Part shown: positions 17,000 to 25,018 of the stretch, in pieces
How positions within the stretch are numbered: the first letter of the stretch is position 1
Layout of the letters: each line of letters begins with the position of its first letter
Assembly (NCBI RefSeq): GCF_014930365.1
Contig: NZ_JABXWI010000002.1
Span: 729,841 to 793,840, forward strand
DNA: 64,000 nucleotides
Reading direction: 5' to 3'
DNA from: Streptomyces caniscabiei
GTDB taxonomy: Bacteria; Actinomycetota; Actinomycetes; Streptomycetales; Streptomycetaceae
Notes under the pieces: generated by a model
The model's database searches: none
What the model was told of the DNA's origin: nothing
What the model saw: only the letters and a program-made list of their open reading frames with translations
Translations under genes and position numbers: made by a program

Positions 17000-18217
17000 T
17001 CACCGCAGGTCCTCGAACGCCGCTCCAAGGTGGGTCAACGCCCGCTCCACCTGGGGGAGTTCAAGGGGATCCGGTGCGGTGAGGGCGCGGGCTCGGTCCT
17101 CCTCGGTGGTGCCGAGGAACGCGTCGGTGGACAGCCGGACCCGCAGCTCCCCGAGGTCGTCCCCGAACCGGTGGCCGCCGGGGGCGGGCATCCCCAGCCG
17201 GTCGGTGAGGAAGTCCTCGGCCTCCTGGGCGTCACCGACGCCGTACCCGGCGAGGGCCGAGCGCAGCGGGGCGAGGTCGGCGTACAGATGCCGTCCGGCG
17301 CGCGGCGGCAGGGCGAGCGCCCCGGCGTCCACCACGGCCCGGTGCGCGGCACCGGCGAGCCGCGCGTGCAGGCGTACGGCGGTGGCGAGCCGTTCGGTGA
17401 CGGGGGCGGGCTCGTCGAGGGCGTGGGCGGCGGCCGCGGCGACCGGGGTGGCGATCCGGGCGCCCAGCGCGGTGAGCACGTCCAGGACCCGGTCGCGCAG
17501 CCCCGCCCCCTCCCCGTTCGCCGGGAAGCGTGCGACGGCGGCGGGCCACCCGGCCGGCAGGAAGGCGCCGGCCAGGTCGCTGACGACGGTGACCCGGTCG
17601 GGCAGCATCTCGGCGGGGCTGAACAGCACGGTGTCGTGCGGGTCGTGCACGGTGTCGCGCCAGGTCTCGTCGCTGACCAGGTGCAGCCCCTCCCCCAGCG
17701 CCGCCTCCATGGTCTCGTGCACCAGTTCGGGCGGGGCCACGGTCGCGGTCGGGTCGTCGGCGACGCACAGCACGAGCAGCCGGGGATCGCCTCCCTCGGC
17801 CCGGATCCTGCGGACGGTCTCCAGGAGCGCGTACGGGTCCGGCACTCCCCCGCACTCGGCGGGGGTGGCCACGTGGAAGACGGATCTCCCGAGCGCCCGT
17901 GCCTGCGGCTCCCACCAGGCGGCACACGGCCGCGGCAGCAGTACGTCGCCGCCGATCGCGGCGGTCAGGGCGAGCAGCAGGGCAGGGGCGCCCGGGGCGG
18001 CGAGGGCCCGGTCCCGGGTGGTGGCCAGTCCGCGCCGGTCCCAGTAGCCGCACGCGGCGTCCAGGAGGGCGGGATCACCGCCGAGCGGGACGGGGTGGGG
18101 GCGGCCCGCCGCGGCGGAGAGCACGGCGGCCAGTTCGGGCAGGACGGGCAGTCCCTGGCCGGGGAGAGGCGGGCCGTAGCGGACCGGACCGTGCCCTTCC
18201 GGATCCGTCCGCCGCAT
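17000..18217 (-). CDS. aminotransferase-fold protein lacking all lysines
   Basis: 405 residues with the layout of fold-type I aminotransferases. APGAPALLLALTAAIGGDVLLP corresponds to the small-domain/cofactor loop, LVSDETWRDTVHD to the Asp that binds the pyridine nitrogen, and ELRVRLSTDAF to the C-terminal Arg region. At the Schiff-base position the usual S-K-x-F-x-x-P-G-W-R reads VSDLAGAFLPAGWP, so Asp replaces Lys. Moreover I find no lysine anywhere in the protein. It therefore cannot form the normal internal aldimine and is probably a non-catalytic or very divergent protein. ATG at 18217 follows GGAGG by 7 bases. The neighbouring surface protein gene is upstream on the same strand. Confidence 0.78.
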   Translation of the reverse strand: MRRTDPEGHGPVRYGPPLPGQGLPVLPELAAVLSAAAGRPHPVPLGGDPALLDAACGYWDRRGLATTRDRALAAPGAPALLLALTAAIGGDVLLPRPCAAWWEPQARALGRSVFHVATPAECGGVPDPYALLETVRRIRAEGGDPRLLVLCVADDPTATVAPPELVHETMEAALGEGLHLVSDETWRDTVHDPHDTVLFSPAEMLPDRVTVVSDLAGAFLPAGWPAAVARFPANGEGAGLRDRVLDVLTALGARIATPVAAAAAHALDEPAPVTERLATAVRLHARLAGAAHRAVVDAGALALPPRAGRHLYADLAPLRSALAGYGVGDAQEAEDFLTDRLGMPAPGGHRFGDDLGELRVRLSTDAFLGTTEEDRARALTAPDPLELPQVERALTHLGAAFEDLR

Positions 18218-18458
18218 GTGTGCCTCCGCCCGCCGCTGGTGCGTTGCCCGGTGGCGACCCCCGCGGGATCGCTCCGGGATGTCGATGGTGCCCCGGGTCG
18301 CGTCGGGGTGCGTCAGCGTGTGCCGTGTCGTGCGTGACCGGCCTCGCGCGCACCCTCGGCCTGTCAGTACCCAGGCCCACGCGCCCCATGGGCCCCGGTA
18401 CGGGTTGCGCCGGTCACATCCGCCGAGGGGGCGGACGGGCCGTGGCCGCCCCCTGCCC

Positions 18459-19142
18459 TCATGGCGTCCATCGGTCCCGGCGACGCAGCCGGTGCACGGC
18501 CGCGCCGAGCGCTCCCGCGACCAGGAGACCACCGGCCACCATGGCCGGGACGGAGTCGGTGAAGGCACCGCCGTCGCCCGCGTGGACGCCGCGCTGGACC
18601 GGGGCCGGCTGGTGGGTGGAGTGGTGGGAGGGCTGGTGCGTGGGCTGGTGAGTCGGTGGGTGGGTCGGCTGATGGGTCGGTTGGTACGGATCGGCGCCGA
18701 CGGAGACGTCGAAGGCGGCGCTCCACTGCTTGCCCTCACCGCCGGGGGCCGCCGGGCACATGCCGTCGATGCCCCACTCGGTGGCCTCGGTCGCCGCGTC
18801 GACGCCGGTCTCGAAGTCCGCGGCGGGCGCGATCTTCGCCGTGCCCTGGTAGGAGGGGCCCGCGGCGGAGTCGCCGTCGCCGGGGAGGCGTTGCAGCGTG
18901 ACGGTGCCCTGTTCGAACGCCTGTGAGCTGGCGTCGATGGTCTCGGGGGCGGTGGTGCCGGTCGGGTCGCAGGCGACGGAGAAGGTGAGTGTGCCGCCCG
19001 GTTCGACGGACTGCGGGTTCACCTCGGCCGCGGGATCCGCGTACGCGGTCGGGGCGGCGGCGCCCAGAGCGACGCCGATCAGGGCGGCGGCGGACAGGAC
19101 GCGGGCTCTGCGGCGCAGTGGTGGGCGCGTGGGCGGGGGCAT
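18459..19142 (-). CDS. secreted, C-terminally anchored surface protein
   Basis: 227 residues. An N-terminal signal peptide (RRRARVLSAAALIGVALGAAAPTAYA, cleavage near residue 35) is followed by an immunoglobulin-like beta-domain (PGGTLTFSVACDPTG, TVTLQRLPGDGD). A stalk of repeated PTHQ units (about residues 150-175) comes next. A C-terminal transmembrane helix (AGGLLVAGALGAAVHRL) and an Arg-rich tail end the protein. This is the plan of a cell-surface protein, but the sortase motif LPxTG/LAxTG is missing, so it may stay membrane-anchored. The dense His in the stalk could bind metal. ATG at 19142 has GGAG 8 bases upstream. Confidence 0.72.
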   Translation of the reverse strand: MPPPTRPPLRRRARVLSAAALIGVALGAAAPTAYADPAAEVNPQSVEPGGTLTFSVACDPTGTTAPETIDASSQAFEQGTVTLQRLPGDGDSAAGPSYQGTAKIAPAADFETGVDAATEATEWGIDGMCPAAPGGEGKQWSAAFDVSVGADPYQPTHQPTHPPTHQPTHQPSHHSTHQPAPVQRGVHAGDGGAFTDSVPAMVAGGLLVAGALGAAVHRLRRRDRWTP

Positions 19143-19343
19143 CGGTGGGGCTCCTTCGGCCGGGTCCGGTGGGGTGGGGGCACGACCGCCGTGCCCCGCG
19201 TCCATCAGAGCGCCGCGCCGGACGGGGCGCGCGTCGCCGGGCACCATTCGCGGGACACGGAGGGCCGACCGGGTGACGGTGCGCTCCGCTGGGTTCAGCC
19301 GGAGAGCGCCGTTGTGGAACTGTGCGTCGCGGGGTGCGGGTTC

Positions 19344-19384
19344 GTCGTGGCTGGTCGCGCAGTTCCCCGCGCCCCTTCGGGCGC
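19344..19384 (-). repeat. Streptomyces 3' repeat, copy C
   Basis: Same element in minus orientation, starting 14 bases after the stop of the GAF-ANTAR gene (19398). Confidence 0.85.
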
Positions 19385-19397
19385 GCTGCAGCTCGGC

Positions 19398-20114
19398 TCA
19401 ATCAGAAAGGGAGACGAGTTCCCTTTCCAGGCCCCTGCCCCGCTTCTCCACCACGGCCGACGCGACGTCCGACAGTTTGCGGTTGGTGCCCTGGGAGATG
19501 CGGCGCAGCACGGTGAACGCGGCCTCCGCGTCGCAGCCGAGGACGTGCATCACCATGCCGCAGGCCTGGTCGACGACGGGCCGGGAGCGCAGGGCGGCGG
19601 CGAGCTGGTCGCGTTCGGTGAGGGCGGCCCGGTAGGAGCGGTCGCGGACGATACAGGTCGCGGCGAGGTCACCGAGGGCGCCGGCGGGGCCGTGCGGGGC
19701 GTCCTCCAGGGTGTGGGGGCGGAAGCTGTAGAGGCTGAGGGTCACGGTGAGCCCGGAACGCCTGAACGGGAGCGTGATGCTGGACCGCACACCCGCGTCC
19801 AGCGCCACCGCCCGGTACTCCGGCCAGCGTTCCTCGCGCAGCAGATCGGCGGAGTCGACGGGCTCCCCGCTCTCCAGCGCGGCCGGGAGCGGTCCGTCGC
19901 CCGAGCGCAGTTGGACGGCGACGAGTCCGGCGAGGTCGGGGTGGGTGACGGCAGCGGGCCGCTCGGTGCCGCTGTCGGAGACCATGCCGCTGGCACCGCA
20001 GCAGTCGCTGGTGCAGCGGGCGGCCTGTTCGACGAGTTCGGAGAGCCTTCTGCCCGGATGTGCGGACTCCGCCGACTCCCGTCCCACGCGGCCGAGTTGT
20101 TCGCTTTCCGGCAT
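19398..20114 (-). CDS. GAF-ANTAR RNA-binding antiterminator
   Basis: 238 residues. A GAF-type sensor domain (residues about 20-155) precedes an ANTAR domain (about 165-225): LTERDQLAAALRSRPVVDQACGMVMHVLGCDAEAAF. The ANTAR helix bundle binds paired RNA hairpins and prevents transcription termination. Such soluble GAF-ANTAR proteins are frequent in Streptomyces; the ligand and target RNAs are unknown. It is divergent from a PAS-GAF sensor gene only about 110 bases away, so the two may share control or work together. A 3' repeat follows the stop codon. Confidence 0.87.
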   Translation of the reverse strand: MPESEQLGRVGRESAESAHPGRRLSELVEQAARCTSDCCGASGMVSDSGTERPAAVTHPDLAGLVAVQLRSGDGPLPAALESGEPVDSADLLREERWPEYRAVALDAGVRSSITLPFRRSGLTVTLSLYSFRPHTLEDAPHGPAGALGDLAATCIVRDRSYRAALTERDQLAAALRSRPVVDQACGMVMHVLGCDAEAAFTVLRRISQGTNRKLSDVASAVVEKRGRGLERELVSLSD

Positions 20115-20211
20115 GATGCACGCCTCCTCCCCGAATCGCCTTCCCGCGCGCCCGCGCGGAAAACGAATCTTCGGCTTTCGGTGCGGCTGTGCCTCGGCGC
20201 CTGTCAGGCGC

Positions 20212-20217
20212 TACGTT
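20212..20217 (+). promoter_or_regulatory. -10 box of a leaderless promoter
   Basis: TACGTT, 6 bases before the ATG at 20224, with no SD. Identical in sequence and spacing to the box at 2172. Confidence 0.45.
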
Positions 20218-20223
20218 CGTCGC

Positions 20224-21336
20224 ATGGCCCAGACGGACGAATTCGGTGAAGAAATCGCGGATTTCGTGCGCCGTGTCGCGGAGCTCAAGGCGGCCCGCTC
20301 GGTACCGGCTGAAGATCTCCCCACGGTCCTGGACGCGGCCTTCTTCGAACTCGACCATGTGGCCGCCCAGTTGTGGCCCTGGTACGAGCGGCTGACCGCC
20401 TCGGGCCCGGTCGGTGGCGCCGTGTCGGCGGCGCAGGAACACCAGTTGCTGAGGAACGTCTTCCAGAGTCTGCCGCTGCCGGTGGTGTTGGTGGACCGCG
20501 AGACGGTGGTGCGGCGCCTGAACCGGGCCGCGACCGCCTTCACCGGCGTACGGTCGGGTTATGCGACGGGCCGTCCGCTCAGCGGATTCCTCGCGCATTC
20601 CGACCGGGGCGCGTTCCGTTCCCAGGCGGCCGCCGTGGCCCGCGGCGAGGGCGACCGCAGCCTCGACGTCCATCTGCAGCAGCGCCCGTCGCTGCCGGTC
20701 CGTGCCACGCTCACCCAGTTGCCCCCGGGCAGCGGCGAGCCGCGCCACACCGTGCTGGTCGTCCTCCAGCCGGCCGGGCACCGGATGCCGCCCGTCGAGC
20801 CGTCGCGTCCGCTGCCCGACCTCACCGAGACCACCCGTCACGCGGCCCTGATGGACCTCCTGGACGCGATGACCACGGCCCTGCTCACGGCGCCCCCCGA
20901 GGCGGCCCTCGACCGCGCCGCCCGGGTCCTGCACGGCCGCTTCGCCGACTGGGTGGTCGCCGACACGACGACCCCCGCCCTCGCCCGCTCGACGGTCCTC
21001 GCTCCTTCGGAGGAGGAGGCGAAGCTCCTGATGTCCCAGGACCCCGCCACCTGCCCCCTCGTCGTCACGGCCGCCCGGGGCGGCTCCCCCGCCCTCCAGA
21101 TCCGCCCCGCCGACCCGGCCGCCTTCGGCCACGACGGCTCCGGTGCCCCGGTCCTGGTGAAGGCCGACGTGACCTCCCTTCTGGCGGTGCCCCTGGCGCC
21201 CCCGGACGGCCCGGTCAGGGGCGTCCTGACCCTCTTCCGCTCAGGCGCCCGCCTGGCCTTCTCGATGGCCGAGGCCCGAGCGATGGACACGATGTCCCGC
21301 CACATGGCCCTGGCGATGGAAACCCGTACCGCGTAG
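20224..21336 (+). CDS. PAS-GAF sensor protein without output domain
   Basis: 370 residues. A PAS-like domain spans residues about 75-185 (LRNVFQSLPLPVVLVDRETV, then RLNRAATAFTG) and a GAF domain spans about 215-370 (MTTALLTAPPEAALDRAARVL, ending LFRSGARLAFSMAEARAMD). Related Streptomyces proteins end in a PP2C phosphatase, kinase or ANTAR domain; this one stops after GAF, so it probably signals through a partner. The divergent GAF-ANTAR protein is the obvious candidate. The gene appears leaderless (TACGTT plus 6 bases plus ATG). A copy of the 3' repeat lies 29 bases after the stop. Confidence 0.8.
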   Translation: MAQTDEFGEEIADFVRRVAELKAARSVPAEDLPTVLDAAFFELDHVAAQLWPWYERLTASGPVGGAVSAAQEHQLLRNVFQSLPLPVVLVDRETVVRRLNRAATAFTGVRSGYATGRPLSGFLAHSDRGAFRSQAAAVARGEGDRSLDVHLQQRPSLPVRATLTQLPPGSGEPRHTVLVVLQPAGHRMPPVEPSRPLPDLTETTRHAALMDLLDAMTTALLTAPPEAALDRAARVLHGRFADWVVADTTTPALARSTVLAPSEEEAKLLMSQDPATCPLVVTAARGGSPALQIRPADPAAFGHDGSGAPVLVKADVTSLLAVPLAPPDGPVRGVLTLFRSGARLAFSMAEARAMDTMSRHMALAMETRTA

Positions 21337-21364
21337 GGGCGCGGCCCGGCGGGGCCCGCCCCGC

Positions 21365-21399
21365 AAGGGGCGCGGGGAACTGCGCGACCAGCCCCGACG
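21365..21399 (+). repeat. Streptomyces 3' repeat, copy D
   Basis: AAGGGGCGCGGGGAACTGCG followed by CGACCAGCCCCGACG, plus orientation, 29 bases downstream of the PAS-GAF stop codon. Confidence 0.85.
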
Positions 21400-21456
21400 A
21401 ACCCGCGGCCGACAACGAAGCCCACCCCCACGGCGCCCCCGGTCCACCCCGCGGAG

Positions 21457-22245
21457 CTACACCGCGTCCTTCATCACCTGGTCCCGCAGCCGGTCACAGC
21501 ACCGGCTGATCAACCGCGACACATGCATCTGCGAGATCCCCAGTTGCTCGGCGATCCGGCTCTGCGTCATGTCGCCGAAGAACCGCATGTACAGGATCGC
21601 CCGCTCCCGCTCCGGCAGCGCGGCCAGCCGGGGCTTCACGGCCTCCCGGTCCACCACCGTGTCGAGCGCGGGATCCGGGGACCCCAGCGCGTCGCTCAGC
21701 GAGTAGCCGTCCTCGCTCCCCGGCAGCTCCGCGTCCAGCGACAGCGCCGTGAAGCTCTCCAGGGCCTCCAGTCCGACCTGGACGTCCTCCTCGCTCATGT
21801 TCGCGTGTGCCGCGATCTCCGCGACGGTGGGGCGGCGCCCGGAGATCGTCTGGGACAGGTCCTGGCTGGCGAACCGCACCCGGTTGCGCAGGTCCTGGAC
21901 CCGGCGCGGCACGTGCAGGGTCCACATGTGGTCCCTGAAGTGCCGCTTGATCTCCCCGGTGACGGTGGGTACCGCATAACTCTCGAAGGCGTTGCCCAAC
22001 TCGGGGTCGTAGCGGTCGACCGCCTTGACCAGGCCGAGCGAGGCGACCTGGCGCAGGTCGTCGTAGCTCTCGCCGCGGTTGCGGAACCGGCCCGCGAGCC
22101 GTTCGGCCATGGGGAGCCACGCCTCGATGATCTGCTCACGCAGGGTGTCCCGCTGCTGACCGGGCGGCAGCGCGGCCAGTCGGCGGAAGGCCTCCGCGGT
22201 GTCGGGGGCGTCGTCGTGCGGATGATGCTTCGCATGGGTACGCAT
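21457..22245 (-). CDS. SigB/SigF-family RNA polymerase sigma factor
   Basis: 262 residues. Region 2 includes ESYDDLRQVASLGLVKAVDRYDP with FESYAVPTVTGEIKRHFRD, region 3 has VPRRVQDLRNRV and SGRRPTVAEIA, and region 4.2 has DMTQSRIAEQLGISQMHVSRLISR. This is the stress/development sigma group (SigB, F, G, K and relatives in Streptomyces), which read GNNT-N14-16-GGGTAY promoters. The N-terminus is His-rich. No anti-sigma factor gene is beside it. ATG at 22245 is preferred over TTG at 22257, whose SD would touch it. Candidate targets with matching promoters lie within 2.5 kb. Confidence 0.9.
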   Translation of the reverse strand: MRTHAKHHPHDDAPDTAEAFRRLAALPPGQQRDTLREQIIEAWLPMAERLAGRFRNRGESYDDLRQVASLGLVKAVDRYDPELGNAFESYAVPTVTGEIKRHFRDHMWTLHVPRRVQDLRNRVRFASQDLSQTISGRRPTVAEIAAHANMSEEDVQVGLEALESFTALSLDAELPGSEDGYSLSDALGSPDPALDTVVDREAVKPRLAALPERERAILYMRFFGDMTQSRIAEQLGISQMHVSRLISRCCDRLRDQVMKDAV

Positions 22246-22303
22246 GGTGCGTCGCAACTCCCTGGAATGGTGCCTCTGGGATCGACCGTCACCGTGGGGG
22301 CGC

Positions 22304-22329
22304 GGGTGTGCGCAGGAGACAGCACACCC
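22304..22329. promoter_or_regulatory. inverted repeat in the sigma/pyruvate oxidase intergenic region
   Basis: GGGTGTGC (22304-22311) and GCACACCC (22322-22329) with a 10-base loop. It lies between the divergent sigma factor and pyruvate oxidase genes and could be an operator or an mRNA hairpin in either leader. Confidence 0.35.
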
Positions 22330-22422
22330 GTGAGGGAGAAATCGCCACTTCCACGGACGTGCCTCCTGTCCGAAGCACTGTTATGCGCCTGCCCCGGATC
22401 ATGCACGGCAAACACATTCGGG

Positions 22423-22446
22423 GTTTTCCATTCCGCCCGGGGGTGA
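22423..22446 (+). promoter_or_regulatory. SigB-type promoter candidate
   Basis: GTTT, 14 bases, GGGTGA, compared with the consensus GNNT-N14-16-GGGTAY. The -10 end is 35 bases before the ATG at 22482. Confidence 0.35.
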
Positions 22447-22481
22447 CTCGCTCGGGAGATTCAGACCCCGGGAGGTCCAGT

Positions 22482-24290
22482 ATGAGCACCACCGTCGCCG
22501 ATCACATCTTGCGGAGGCTCCGTGACTGGGAAGTCGAACAGGTGTTCGGCTATCCGGGGGACGGCATCAACGGGCTGCTCGCGGCCTGGGGCCGGGCCGA
22601 GGACCGACCGCGGTTCATCCAGTCCCGGCACGAGGAGATGTCCGCCTTCCAGGCGGTCGGGTACGCCAAGTTCTCCGGTCGTCTCGGAGTGTGCGCGGCG
22701 ACCTCGGGGCCGGGGGCGATCCATCTGCTCAACGGTTTGTACGACGCCAAGCTGGACCATGTGCCGGTGCTGGCGATCGTCGGCCAGACGCACCGCAGCG
22801 CGATGGGCGGCTCCTACCAGCAGGAGGTCGACCTGCACACCCTGTTCAAGGACGTGGCCTCGGACTTCGTCGAGACGGTGACCGTGCCCGAGCAGCTGCC
22901 GAACGTCCTCGACCGGGCGATCCGCACCGCGTACGCCCGCCGCGCGCCGACGGCCGTCATCGTCCCCGGTGACGTACAGGAGTTGGAGTACTCTGCGCCG
23001 ACCCACGAGTTCAAGATGGTCCCCTCCAGCCTCGGCGGCGAGGCCTGGACGGCGGTCCCGTCGGCCGAGTCGGTGGAGCGGGCCGCCGAGATCCTGAACG
23101 CCGGAGACAAGGTCGCGATCCTCATCGGACAGGGCGCCGCCGGGGCCCGCGCCGAGGTGGCCCGGATCGCCGAACTGCTCGGCGCGGGCGTCGCCAAGGC
23201 GCTCCTCGGCAAGGACGCGCTGAGCGACGAGCTGCCCTACGTCACCGGCTCGATCGGACTGCTGGGCACGCGTCCCTCGTACGAGCTGATGCGGGACTGC
23301 GACACGTTGCTGACGATCGGCTCGTCGTTCCCGTACTCGCAGTTCCTGCCGGACTTCGGCAAGGCGCGGGCCGTGCAGATCGACATCGACCCGCACATGG
23401 TCGGGATGCGCTACCCGTACGAGGTGAACCTCGTCGGGGACGCGAAGGCGACGCTGGAGCGGCTGATCCCGCTGATCGACCCGGAGCGGGGCCGCGAGTG
23501 GTACGACGAGGTGTGCGCGGGGGTGGCGCGCTGGCGCGAGGTGACGGCGCGCCGAGCGGAGCTGTCGGCCGATCCGATCAACCCGGAGCTGGTGGCCCAC
23601 GCCCTCGATCCGCTGCTGCCGGACGACGCGATCATCTCCTCGGACTCCGGCTCGGCGGCGAACTGGTACGCCCGGCACATCACCATGCGCGGACGCATGC
23701 GCGGTTCGCTGTCGGGCACGCTGGCGACGATGGGCTGCGGGGTGCCGTACGCGATCGGCGCGAAGTTCGCGCACCCGGACCGGCCGGCGATCGCCCTGGT
23801 CGGGGACGGGGCGATGCAGATGAACGGCATGGCGGAGCTGATCACGGCGGCCAAGTACCAGGACCGCTGGGAGGATCCGCGGCTGGTGGTGGCCGTCTGG
23901 AACAACCACGACCTCAACCAGGTGACGTGGGAGCTGCGGGCGATGGGCGGCGAGCCGTCCTTCCTGCCCTCGCAGGAGCTGCCGGACGTGCAGTACGCCG
24001 CCTTCGCGCGCTCGCTCGGGCTGACCGGGATCCGGGTGGAGAAGCCCGAGGACGTCGAGGCGGGCTGGCGCGCGGCGCTCGCGGCGGACGGGCCGGCGGT
24101 GGTGGAGTTCCTCACCGACCCGGCCGTGCCGCCGATCCCGCCGCACGCGACCTGGGAGCAGATGGAGTCCACGGCCGCCTCGATCCTCAAGGGTGACGCC
24201 GACCGGGGGTCCATGGTGAAGCAGGGCTTCAAGGCGAAGTTGCAGGAGTTCCTGCCGGGCGCCGGTTCGAAACGCGACGACGCGCCCTGA
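22482..24290 (+). CDS. thiamine-diphosphate enzyme, pyruvate oxidase-like
   Basis: 602 residues, full length for the pyruvate oxidase/acetolactate synthase superfamily. The TPP-activating Glu is in QSRHEEMSAFQA near residue 50. The TPP/Mg motif is GDGAMQMNGMAEL, ending NN near residue 480. The substrate-side sequence GLYDAKLDHVPVLAIVGQ resembles PoxB, so quinone-dependent decarboxylation of pyruvate to acetate is the best guess; acetolactate synthase activity is less likely because the gene stands alone. It would act at the inner face of the membrane. ATG at 22482 follows GGAGG by 7 bases. A possible SigB-type promoter fits stationary-phase expression. Confidence 0.82.
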   Translation: MSTTVADHILRRLRDWEVEQVFGYPGDGINGLLAAWGRAEDRPRFIQSRHEEMSAFQAVGYAKFSGRLGVCAATSGPGAIHLLNGLYDAKLDHVPVLAIVGQTHRSAMGGSYQQEVDLHTLFKDVASDFVETVTVPEQLPNVLDRAIRTAYARRAPTAVIVPGDVQELEYSAPTHEFKMVPSSLGGEAWTAVPSAESVERAAEILNAGDKVAILIGQGAAGARAEVARIAELLGAGVAKALLGKDALSDELPYVTGSIGLLGTRPSYELMRDCDTLLTIGSSFPYSQFLPDFGKARAVQIDIDPHMVGMRYPYEVNLVGDAKATLERLIPLIDPERGREWYDEVCAGVARWREVTARRAELSADPINPELVAHALDPLLPDDAIISSDSGSAANWYARHITMRGRMRGSLSGTLATMGCGVPYAIGAKFAHPDRPAIALVGDGAMQMNGMAELITAAKYQDRWEDPRLVVAVWNNHDLNQVTWELRAMGGEPSFLPSQELPDVQYAAFARSLGLTGIRVEKPEDVEAGWRAALAADGPAVVEFLTDPAVPPIPPHATWEQMESTAASILKGDADRGSMVKQGFKAKLQEFLPGAGSKRDDAP

Positions 24291-24302
24291 GCCGCCGCGG
24301 AC

Positions 24303-24362
24303 GACTCGGGCGACTCTCCGACTGGCGACTCAGGTGACTCAGGTGACTCAGGCGACTCGGGC
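24303..24362. repeat. 9-bp tandem repeats (GACTCAGGT type)
   Basis: Clear units at 24303-24311, 24327-24335, 24336-24344, 24345-24353 and 24354-24362, with degenerate copies between. The array sits just after the pyruvate oxidase-like gene and upstream of the DUF2795 promoter. No function is evident. Confidence 0.65.
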
Positions 24363-24392
24363 GGACGACCCTGGATCCCCGGCCGGGCCTCC

Positions 24393-24417
24393 GTGTCGGT
24401 GCCGGGTGTTCGGGTAC
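24393..24417 (+). promoter_or_regulatory. SigB-type promoter candidate
   Basis: GTGT at 24393-24396, 15 bases, GGGTAC at 24412-24417. This fits GNNT-N14-16-GGGTAY fully. It is 32 bases upstream of the DUF2795 gene start. Confidence 0.5.
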
Positions 24418-24449
24418 GCGGGGGCCACCAACCCATCTGGAGGGGAGTC

Positions 24450-24932
24450 ATGCAGCGAGGCAGCGACCGGCTGAGCGCCCACCGAGACGACGAGATGAAG
24501 CACGAACTGCAGGGACTCCTCCGTTCGGGGCATCCCACCCGGACGGAGGAGTGGAACGATCCGGAGCCCTACGCCGAGGACGACCCGGAGGTGGCGTACG
24601 GGCCGGTGACGCCGAGCCGGGATCCCGCCCGGGTGGAGGCCCTGCGGCTGGAACTGGCCCGGGTCCTCAGCCGTACGTCGTTCCCGGCGGGCCCCGCCGA
24701 GCTGATCCGGGTCCTGCGGGACCGGCACGCTCCGGACGGACTCGTGGCGCCCCTGGAGCGGCTGCCGCGGAAGGCGCGCTACGAGTCCGTCCACCTGCTC
24801 GCGGAGGCCGTGGACCGGCTCCCGGACGACAGCGGTGCGGACGGGGAGAGCGGGGAGACCGGACAGAGCGGAGGCGGGGCCTCGCGGCCCCCGGCGGACG
24901 CCACGGAATCCCCACACGACGGGGACACATAG
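24450..24932 (+). CDS. DUF2795 protein
   Basis: 160 residues. The DUF2795 core is at residues about 70-125 (RTSFPAGPAELIRVLRDRHA, then LERLPRKARYESVHLLAEAV). The family is widespread in actinobacteria and usually small and uncharacterised. The acidic, Gly/Ser-rich C-terminal tail of about 30 residues has low complexity. ATG at 24450 has GGAGGGG 6 bases upstream. A promoter matching the SigB consensus lies 32 bases upstream, and the CBS-domain gene follows 86 bases later; both fit a general-stress gene group. There is no enzymatic motif. Confidence 0.8.
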   Translation: MQRGSDRLSAHRDDEMKHELQGLLRSGHPTRTEEWNDPEPYAEDDPEVAYGPVTPSRDPARVEALRLELARVLSRTSFPAGPAELIRVLRDRHAPDGLVAPLERLPRKARYESVHLLAEAVDRLPDDSGADGESGETGQSGGGASRPPADATESPHDGDT

Positions 24933-25018
24933 GCCCCCTGCGCGCGGGTACTGCGGGCAGGGTCACGCCGAAGCGGGCGTGCCCCCGGTCGGGGCGGAGC
25001 GACGAAAGGCCGGAGATC

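Noticed and set aside
24946..24951. SigB-type -10 (GGGTAC) before the CBS gene
   Set aside because: The expected -35 position does not match GNNT.
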